Below, piece after piece: positions 58,738 through 64,000 of a stretch of DNA of 64,000 bases (position 1 is its first letter; each line of letters begins with the position of its first letter). The notes under the pieces were generated by a model, which searched no databases, was not told the origin of the DNA, and was given only the letters and a program-made list of their open reading frames with translations. A program made the translations under genes and the position numbers. The stretch covers positions 167,535-231,534 of the forward strand of contig CAZRTJ010000003.1 in the NCBI GenBank assembly GCA_964602985.1, written 5' to 3'. The stretch is from CAYZJB01 sp964602985. GTDB taxonomy: Bacteria; CLD3; SB21.

Positions 58738-59130
58738 TTATCCGACGAGAATCTTTTTCAGTGAGACCATCGACGCGTTGAATTCCTTCCGACGCGGATG
58801 ACGGGCGAGTTTCTGGACCGCTTGACGCAGCCGGGACCGATCGCGGCTGATGTGGTCGCCTCGAACGGCATCCCGGACGCCGTCGATGCCGAATTTCTGA
58901 CTGAGCTCATCCAGGATCGTCCTGGCCTGATTCAATTGTTGCTTGCGCTCTTCTTCCCGAATCAAAGTCTTGAGCAACGCGATTTCTTTGCGCTTCTCCG
59001 CCAGTTGCAATTTGTTTTCGAGCTGACCGAGGCTGTGCTGAAAACGCAAATCCATCAACGCCGACTCCGCGTCCACGAGCATGGTCTTCATTTCATCCAC
59101 GGGCAGACCGCGAATCTCATGTGCTTTCAT
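58738..59130 (-). CDS. rpmC: Ribosomal protein L29 with 64-residue C-terminal extension
   Basis: 130 residues, about twice the normal size. Residues 1-66 are ordinary L29 (KAHEIRGLPVDEMKTMLVDA, LRFQHSLGQLENKLQL, AEKRKEIALLKTLIREEERK). The rest is an additional basic, helical part: LDELSQKFGIDGVRDAVRGD, SRDRSRLRQAVQKLARHPRR and a final NASMVSLKKILVG. No frameshift is needed, and rpsQ follows at 16 bases. L29 lies at the tunnel exit where SRP and trigger factor bind, so the added part may change that surface. Confidence 0.92.
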   Translation of the reverse strand: MKAHEIRGLPVDEMKTMLVDAESALMDLRFQHSLGQLENKLQLAEKRKEIALLKTLIREEERKQQLNQARTILDELSQKFGIDGVRDAVRGDHISRDRSRLRQAVQKLARHPRRKEFNASMVSLKKILVG

Positions 59131-59139
59131 CGTTTCTCC

Positions 59140-59559
59140 TTACGCCTTGATTTCGCCGCGCGCCACAAACCGTGACTGCAGCGGCAGCTTGAACGCAGCC
59201 AGACGAAACGCTTTTTCCGCCTGATCGCGCGTCACGCCATCGATTTCAAACAACACCCGGCCCGGCTTGATGACCGCCACCCAGAATTCCGGCGATCCCT
59301 TTCCAGAACCCATTCGGACTTCCAGCGGCTTTTTCGTGACGGGTTTGTCCGGAAAAATTCGGATCCAGATTTTCCCGCCGCGCTTGATATACCGCGTCAT
59401 CGCAATACGCGCGGACTCAATCTGCCGCGCCGTGATCCAACCGCATTCCGTTGCCTTGAGACCGAAACTCCCAAAACTTACTTCGTTGCCGCGGGTCGCT
59501 TTGCCGCGCATTTTACCGCGATGATGCTTGCGGTACTTGACTTTCTTTGGCATTAACAT
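59140..59559 (-). CDS. rplP: Ribosomal protein L16
   Basis: 139 residues from ATG 59559 (AGGAG upstream); MLMPKKVKYRKHHRGKMRGK matches the family start. Central GWITARQIESARIAMTRY and KPLEVRMGSGKGSPEFWVAV are conserved. It shapes the A-site of the peptidyl transferase centre. Nine bases before rpmC. Confidence 0.98.
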   Translation of the reverse strand: MLMPKKVKYRKHHRGKMRGKATRGNEVSFGSFGLKATECGWITARQIESARIAMTRYIKRGGKIWIRIFPDKPVTKKPLEVRMGSGKGSPEFWVAVIKPGRVLFEIDGVTRDQAEKAFRLAAFKLPLQSRFVARGEIKA

Positions 59560-59586
59560 GATCGAATCACTCCTGGTCGAAACATC

Positions 59587-60240
59587 TTATTTGGATTCAA
59601 ACGGGGCGAGCACTTCGCCTTTACACACCCATACTTTGACGCCGATCTGACCGTACGTCGTCCGTGCCGTGCCGTAGGCAAAGTCGATGTCCGCACGCAA
59701 CGTGTGAAGCGGCACGCGGCCTTCGTTGTAGCGATCGGCGCGCGCGATCTCCGCTCCGCCCAATCGACCCGAAACGGCCACACGCACACCCTCGGCGCCC
59801 ATCCGCATCGCGGCGCGCGCGGCATTCTTGATCACTCGACGAAACGGAATCTTGCCTTCCAATTGACGAGCAATTTCACTGGCCACCAAAGCGGCATCGA
59901 TCTCGGGAACCTTGATTTCCGAAATGTTGATGCGGATCTCTTTTCCTGTCAGCTTTTTCAATTCTTCCCGCAATTGGTCAACGTCTTTGCCCTTGCGGCC
60001 GATCACGATCCCCGGACGAGCGGTGTGAATGGTAATCGTAATGACCTCAGCCTCTTTCTTAATCCGTTCGATCGAGATCCGCGTGATCCGAGCATCTTTG
60101 GGAAGCCGCGCAAACAGGTACTTGCGGAGTTTCAGATCCTCTTCCAGCTTGTCGGCAAAGTGTTTCTCGTCAAACCAGCTGGAATTCCAGGACCGGATAA
60201 TGCCGAGTCGTAAGCCGATGGGGTGTGTTTTCTGTCCCAC
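59587..60240 (-). CDS. rpsC: Ribosomal protein S3
   Basis: 217 residues. MGQKTHPIGLRLGIIRSWNS at the start, the KH domain with GIVIGRKGKDVDQLREELKK, and the C-terminal domain with GRLGGAEIARADRYNEGRVP, LRADIDFAYGTA and KVWVCKGEV. It forms part of the mRNA entry helicase. It lies ten bases after rplV. Confidence 0.98.
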   Translation of the reverse strand: MGQKTHPIGLRLGIIRSWNSSWFDEKHFADKLEEDLKLRKYLFARLPKDARITRISIERIKKEAEVITITIHTARPGIVIGRKGKDVDQLREELKKLTGKEIRINISEIKVPEIDAALVASEIARQLEGKIPFRRVIKNAARAAMRMGAEGVRVAVSGRLGGAEIARADRYNEGRVPLHTLRADIDFAYGTARTTYGQIGVKVWVCKGEVLAPFESK

Positions 60241-60250
60241 GTATCCTCCG

Positions 60251-60589
60251 TTATGCTCGTTCTGAAACGACGATGGTTAAATGGCTGGTGCGCTTGCGGA
60301 TCATGGACCGACGACCCATGGATCCGGCACGTCCGCGCTTCAGCGTCGGACCGCCATTGACGAAAATATCCTTGATCACCAGACTACCCGTCTCCACGGC
60401 CGGATGCAGGAACTGCGCATTGGCGACCGCCGAACGCAGCGTCTTCTCGATATGTCCCGCCGCATCCTTGCGCGTGAAGTGCAGAAGATTCAAGGCCTCC
60501 TCCGCTCCGCGGCCTCGAACCAACTCGACCGCCCGCCTCAATTTCCGCGGCGAAATCCGGATGAATCGTGTACGTGCTTTTCCTTCCAT
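60251..60589 (-). CDS. rplV: Ribosomal protein L22
   Basis: 112 residues: FIRISPRKLRRAVELVRGRG, AVANAQFL and GRAGSMGRRSMIRKRTSHLT. It lines the exit tunnel with its beta-hairpin. It lies 12 bases after rpsS. Confidence 0.97.
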   Translation of the reverse strand: MEGKARTRFIRISPRKLRRAVELVRGRGAEEALNLLHFTRKDAAGHIEKTLRSAVANAQFLHPAVETGSLVIKDIFVNGGPTLKRGRAGSMGRRSMIRKRTSHLTIVVSERA

Positions 60590-60601
60590 GTCCCGATCTC
60601 C

Positions 60602-60895
60602 TTACTTGGCCGGCGTTGTGGCGGCCGCGGCTGCTTTGGCCCCCGAATGAGTGCGGAACGTCCGCGTGGGGGCGAACTCGCCCAGCTTGTGACCGACCAT
60701 GTTTTCGGAAACATACACCGGAATAAACTTGTTTCCGTTGTGGACGGCGAATGTATGTCCGACAAACTCCGGACTGATCACACAGGCACGTGCCCACGTC
60801 TTGATGACTCTCTTGTTCCCGCTCTTGTTCATCTCTTCGACTTTGTCGAAAAGCTTCGGCGAGATAAACGGACCTTTCTTAATGGAGCGACTCAT
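60602..60895 (-). CDS. rpsS: Ribosomal protein S19
   Basis: 97 residues. MSRSIKKGPFISPKLFDKVE, then IKTWARACVISPEFVGHTFA and NMVGHKLGEFAPTRTFRTHS; the tail is Ala-rich. It binds the 30S head with S13. It lies 13 bases after rplB. Confidence 0.98.
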   Translation of the reverse strand: MSRSIKKGPFISPKLFDKVEEMNKSGNKRVIKTWARACVISPEFVGHTFAVHNGNKFIPVYVSENMVGHKLGEFAPTRTFRTHSGAKAAAAATTPAK

Positions 60896-60908
60896 GAACG
60901 ATTCCTAC

Positions 60909-61736
60909 TTACTTTCGACGTTTGACAATAAACACATTCGTACGATGATTCTTCTTCCTCGTCTTGTATCCCTTGGTCGGCTGACCCCAGGGAGTGACCG
61001 GATGCGGATTGCCTTGCGGGGAACGTCCCTCGCCACCGCCGTGCGGATGGTCCACCGGATTCATCACGACGCCGCGGTTGTGCGGGCGCCGGCCTCTCCA
61101 TCGCACGCGACCGGCCTTTCCGATCGTGATATTCTCGTGCTCCAGGTTCCCGATCTGGCCGACCGTGGCGAAGCAGTTTTCCAAAACCTTCCGGATTTCA
61201 CCGCTGGGCAATCGAAGTTGAACAAAGCCGCCATCCCGGCCCACGATATTGGCGAACGATCCCGCAGAACGGGCCATCTGACCCCCGCGACCGATCTTCA
61301 ACTCGACGTTGTGCACATTGGTGCCGACGGGAATGCTCTTCAGCGGCAACGCATTGCCCACTTTGATCTCGGCGGATTCTCCGGACATGAGCGATTCACC
61401 GACTTTCAGCCCTTCCGGCGCCAGGATGTACGAGCGCTCGCCATCCGCGTATTGCAACAACGCCAGGTTGGCCGTACGATTCGGATCGTACTCGATCGCC
61501 ACGACTTTGGCTGCCATATCCGTCTTGCGTCGTTTGAAATCAACGATTCGGTATTTCTGCTTGTGACCCCCGCCGCGAAATCGGGACGTCGTGTGCCCGA
61601 TGTTGTTCCGGCCGCCGGTCTTTTTCTTCGTTTCCGTCAATCGCTTCTCGGGCGTCGTCTTCGTGACTTCCTTGAAGTCCGACACCGTGATGTAGCGGCG
61701 ACTGGACGTATAGGGACGATAACTTTTTACTGGCAT
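60909..61736 (-). CDS. rplB: Ribosomal protein L2
   Basis: 275 residues. MPVKSYRPYTSSRRYITVSD, RNNIGHTTSRFRGGGHKQKY and the C-terminal VVMNPVDHPHGGGEGRSPQG with the conserved His near the peptidyl transferase centre. Forty-four bases separate it from rplW. Confidence 0.98.
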   Translation of the reverse strand: MPVKSYRPYTSSRRYITVSDFKEVTKTTPEKRLTETKKKTGGRNNIGHTTSRFRGGGHKQKYRIVDFKRRKTDMAAKVVAIEYDPNRTANLALLQYADGERSYILAPEGLKVGESLMSGESAEIKVGNALPLKSIPVGTNVHNVELKIGRGGQMARSAGSFANIVGRDGGFVQLRLPSGEIRKVLENCFATVGQIGNLEHENITIGKAGRVRWRGRRPHNRGVVMNPVDHPHGGGEGRSPQGNPHPVTPWGQPTKGYKTRKKNHRTNVFIVKRRK

Positions 61737-61780
61737 GTCTGTACTCCCAAAAGATCGTGAATAGGGTTTCTCACGATCGC

Positions 61781-62110
61781 TTATGCTCCTTCAACAAATT
61801 CGATTTTGTGATCCTTGGCCAACGTCACAACAGCTTTCTTCCAATCGCCCGTCGATCCTTCCGTCCGACCGGACTTGGTGAATCGAACGCGAATCTTGCC
61901 CTTCACCAGGATCGTCCGGACCGAACTGACTTTGACGTTGTATTTTTGTTCGATCGCCTTCTTCACCTCGATCTTGTTGGCGTCCGGGGCGACTTCGAAA
62001 ATGTACTGGTTCAACGGATCGCCATTTCGCTTCCGCCGATCCTTGATCAAGGTCGCTTTTTCGGTAATGACCGGACGACGCAAGACATGACTGAGTCTGG
62101 AAATGTTCAT
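61781..62110 (-). CDS. rplW: Ribosomal protein L23
   Basis: 109 residues. VLRRPVITEKATLIKD, QYIFEVAPDANKIEVKKAIE and VRTILVKGKIRVRFTKSGRT fit the family, including the loop that enters the tunnel. It docks trigger factor and SRP at the exit, next to L29, which is enlarged here. Confidence 0.96.
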   Translation of the reverse strand: MNISRLSHVLRRPVITEKATLIKDRRKRNGDPLNQYIFEVAPDANKIEVKKAIEQKYNVKVSSVRTILVKGKIRVRFTKSGRTEGSTGDWKKAVVTLAKDHKIEFVEGA

Positions 62111-62119
62111 ATCAACCTC

Positions 62120-62875
62120 TTACGATTTCGCAGCGCCAAACGCACTGCTCACATGTTGCAACGCCGTTTCGTGAAACAGCAAATAATCGGAGTTCACGAT
62201 ATCGTATGTGGACACATCCTTGACCGTCGACACCTTCAGACCCGGCACGTTGCGGCAGGACTTCCGGAAATTCTCGTAGGCCCGTTGCGCCTTTTCATCT
62301 TTTACGGCATGCGCCTTGTCGACCAGCATCAGGACCTTTGTGATCCGCTTCGACTTCTTCTCACGGGTTTCCGATTCTTCCTTCTTCTTGTGCTTGCCCT
62401 TGCTGGCCGCCCGCTTCTGGTTCAGACCGAGATTGGTGAGCACTTCAAAAACTTTCTTGGTCTTTGGCGCCTCGGCGCAGAGGGTGTGAAAATCCTCCAC
62501 GACCACAATGCGTTCGCCCGTGGCTTTGTACGCCAGAGCGGACTTTCTCGCCAGACGTTTCACCTTGACGTTCAGATCCTTCTTGTACAGGTGTGGATGC
62601 GGACCAAATGTAATGCCGCCGCCCGGCCACAGAGGAGTCTTCACGGAACCCGCGCGCGCGCCGCCCGTGCCCTTTTGCCTCCACGGCTTCTTCGTCGTGC
62701 CGCTCACGTCCGAGCGTTCGAGCGTGCTGTGCGTGCCGTGGCGTTTGTTGGCACGCTCGGCGACGACGGCCAAGTAGATCGCGTGATCGTTCGGCTGGAT
62801 GCCAAAGACATCGGCGGGCAGATCGGCTTTCCGACCGGTCTCTTCGCCTGTGATTTTCTTAATATCGATTTTCAT
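62120..62875 (-). CDS. rplD: Ribosomal protein L4 with charged insertion
   Basis: 251 residues against about 201 in E. coli. The tunnel loop region is conserved (RSDVSGTTKKPWRQKGTGGA, RAGSVKTPLWPGGGITFGP). An insertion of some 30 residues (QKRAASKGKHKKKEESETRE and KKSKR) follows LTNLGLN in the C-terminal half, nearly all Lys, Glu, Arg. L4 in E. coli also regulates its own operon. Confidence 0.95.
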   Translation of the reverse strand: MKIDIKKITGEETGRKADLPADVFGIQPNDHAIYLAVVAERANKRHGTHSTLERSDVSGTTKKPWRQKGTGGARAGSVKTPLWPGGGITFGPHPHLYKKDLNVKVKRLARKSALAYKATGERIVVVEDFHTLCAEAPKTKKVFEVLTNLGLNQKRAASKGKHKKKEESETREKKSKRITKVLMLVDKAHAVKDEKAQRAYENFRKSCRNVPGLKVSTVKDVSTYDIVNSDYLLFHETALQHVSSAFGAAKS

Positions 62876-62890
62876 AATGTTCGTCCTGCT

Positions 62891-63517
62891 CTACTTGTGA
62901 ATCTCGATATACGAGTTGGTTGCACCCGGCACGCTTCCCCGGATGAACAACACATTCTGTTCTTTGTCGACGCGGACCACGCGCAGATTTTTGACCGTTA
63001 CGCGATTGTTGCCCATCCGGCCGGCCATGCGCATTCCTTTGAACACACGAGACGGATCCGAACTGCCGCCGACCGATCCCGGGGCACGCACGCGGTCCGA
63101 CGCGCCGTGCGTCGTTTGGTTGATGCCGCCAAATCCGTGACGGCGGACCACACCCTGAAATCCCTTGCCCTTGGACGTTCCGATCACCGTGACGCGATCG
63201 CCGACCGTGAACATGTCCATCCCGATCTCCGCACCCAACTGGAGTCCGTCCAGCGTAAAACCCGAAAACTCCCGCGCGATGCGGGGCAGACGATCTTTCA
63301 AACCCGCCTTGGCCGCATGACCTTGAAGAGCCTTGCTCACCCGCTTGGGGCGCACCGACCCGACTGCGAGCTGAACCGCTTCGTAGCCGTCTTTTTCCTT
63401 GGTGCGGATCTGAGTCACGACGTTGGGCAACGCTTCGACGAGCGTGACGGGAATGATATTTCCCGCTTCGTCGAATATGTTACTCATTCCGATTTTTCGT
63501 CCAATCATTCCACTCAT
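62891..63517 (-). CDS. rplC: Ribosomal protein L3
   Basis: 208 residues from ATG 63517; AGGAG lies ten bases before it, and an ATG three codons later is also possible. A longer open frame reaches back into the rpsJ gap without homology. GMIGRKIGMSNIFDEAGN, VTVIGTSKGKGFQGVVRRHG, FGGINQTTHGASDRVRAPGS and PGRV-like GRMGNNRVTVKNL are typical. It starts 50S assembly. Confidence 0.97.
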   Translation of the reverse strand: MSGMIGRKIGMSNIFDEAGNIIPVTLVEALPNVVTQIRTKEKDGYEAVQLAVGSVRPKRVSKALQGHAAKAGLKDRLPRIAREFSGFTLDGLQLGAEIGMDMFTVGDRVTVIGTSKGKGFQGVVRRHGFGGINQTTHGASDRVRAPGSVGGSSDPSRVFKGMRMAGRMGNNRVTVKNLRVVRVDKEQNVLFIRGSVPGATNSYIEIHK

Positions 63518-63570
63518 GATTAGTATACTCCTGTGAAACGGTCCCTGTGGGCCGCTCAACTTTTCATCCA

Positions 63571-63891
63571 TTAAACGCTGGCCGTCACCTTCAGCTCGAT
63601 GTCCACACCCGCCGGAAGTTCCAGCTTGGACAGAGCCTCCACGGTCTTGTTCGTCGCATTCAAAATGCAGATCAATCGCTTGTGAATCCGCGTTTCGAAT
63701 TGCTCCCGCGATTTCTTGTCGACGTGCGGGGAACGCAGCACCGTGTATACCGTACGATCGGTCGGCAGAGGGATCGGTCCGCTAATCACGGCGCCCGAAC
63801 TCTTGGCCGTACGGATAATCTTATCGATCGATTTGTCGATCAGATTGTGATCGTACGCTTTCAGCTTGATTCGAATTCCTTGTCCTTGCAC
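63571..63891 (-). CDS. rpsJ: Ribosomal protein S10
   Basis: 106 residues. QGIRIKLKAYDHNLIDKSID, ISGPIPLPTDRTVYTVLRSP and HVDKKSREQFETRIHKRLIC are standard. Besides its 30S role it is NusE in transcription antitermination. It lies 14 bases after tuf, making the usual tuf-S10 junction. Confidence 0.98.
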   Translation of the reverse strand: MQGQGIRIKLKAYDHNLIDKSIDKIIRTAKSSGAVISGPIPLPTDRTVYTVLRSPHVDKKSREQFETRIHKRLICILNATNKTVEALSKLELPAGVDIELKVTASV

Positions 63892-63905
63892 AACTATGCC
63901 CTTTG

Positions 63906-64000
63906 TTACTTGACAATCTTCGTTACGACGCCGGCGCCGACGGTACGACCGCCTTCGCGGATCGCAAAGCGCAGACCTTCTTCCATCGCGATCGGCGTGA
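63906..64000 (-). CDS. tuf: Elongation factor Tu, C-terminal end only
   Basis: The last 30 codons are visible: TPIAMEEGLRFAIREGGRTV and GAGVVTKIVK, then TAA at 63908-63906. This is the strictly conserved end of EF-Tu domain III. The 5' part lies beyond the window, so whether this is the only tuf copy cannot be told. It lies 14 bases before rpsJ. Confidence 0.96.
   Translation of the reverse strand, partial: TPIAMEEGLRFAIREGGRTVGAGVVTKIVK

Noticed and set aside
61757..63523. 588-codon plus-strand frame across rplW, rplD and rplC
   Set aside because: Antisense to three ribosomal protein genes; no start signal or homology.
1..64000. CRISPR arrays, tRNA or rRNA genes, insertion sequences, phage or integrase genes
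   Set aside because: I scanned for direct-repeat arrays, tRNA-like ends and transposase motifs and saw none; a tRNA search program could still find one I missed.

Overview
The window (about 55% GC by eye) is a gene-dense bacterial chromosome segment with no rRNA, tRNA, CRISPR array, insertion sequence or phage gene that I could recognise. Several features point to the FCB side of the tree (Bacteroidota/Chlorobiota/Calditrichota-like; exact phylum not resolvable here). These are two GWxTD-domain proteins, a TonB-dependent receptor with an N-terminal carboxypeptidase-regulatory-like domain, a sortilin/BNR-type secreted beta-propeller, a LytS/LytTR pair, and an EF-P whose tip reads Pro-Gly-Asn rather than Pro-Gly-Lys. 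The cell is Gram-negative with an outer membrane.

Region 1 (1-18.8 kb) is rich in signalling. It holds five sensor histidine kinases (316-1527, 3917-5494, 5546-6922, 9495-11474, 14787-15857) but only two response regulators: a receiver-class III cyclase fusion at 8416-9456 and a LytTR regulator at 14051-14797. Mixed in are a truncated ACT-domain gene, a phosphodiester glycosidase lipoprotein, a polysaccharide deacetylase, efp-accB, asd and an HAD acid phosphatase. The most system-like unit is a four-gene translationally coupled operon (18795 down to 14051): TPR protein, TonB-dependent receptor, LytS-type kinase, LytTR regulator.

Region 2 (19-29.5 kb, + strand mostly) carries a 1039-residue secreted beta-propeller, pepE and fmdB on the opposite strand, then lpdA-ysxC-GWxTD-asnS-propeller lipoprotein-hypothetical in close succession. 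Region 3 (29.5-38.6 kb, - strand) is a seven-gene operon rimO-GWxTD-NTPase-era-lipoprotein-moeA-mutS2, preceded by a 5'-nucleotidase-like gene with an altered metal site.

Region 4 (38.9-47 kb, + strand) has a small outer-membrane barrel gene, an inositol-phospholipid pair (CDP-alcohol phosphatidyltransferase and inositol-phosphate synthase), then a GAF-SpoIIE phosphatase, MoxR ATPase, FadB-type multifunctional enzyme and a 54-residue MshEN-like protein. Region 5 (64-47 kb, - strand) is a continuous tuf-S10-spc-alpha ribosomal block: S10, L3, L4, L23, L2, S19, L22, S3, L16, L29, S17, L14, L24, L5, S14, S8, L6, L18, S5, L30, L15, SecY, Map, IF-1, L36, S13, S11, S4, RpoA, L17. It ends with an unfamiliar 118-residue Lys-rich, Cys-containing protein, a terminator, and a GHL10-type glycosidase.

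Two themes cross the window. Genes are packed with ATGA, TTGA and longer overlaps, implying translational coupling. By eye I find a recurrent promoter form, TTGnnn, a 17-base spacer, then TAnnTT often followed by G, at many operon starts; it helped settle several start codons. Two intrinsic terminators sit on the first codons of the next gene, an arrangement suggesting attenuation or a mis-set start.
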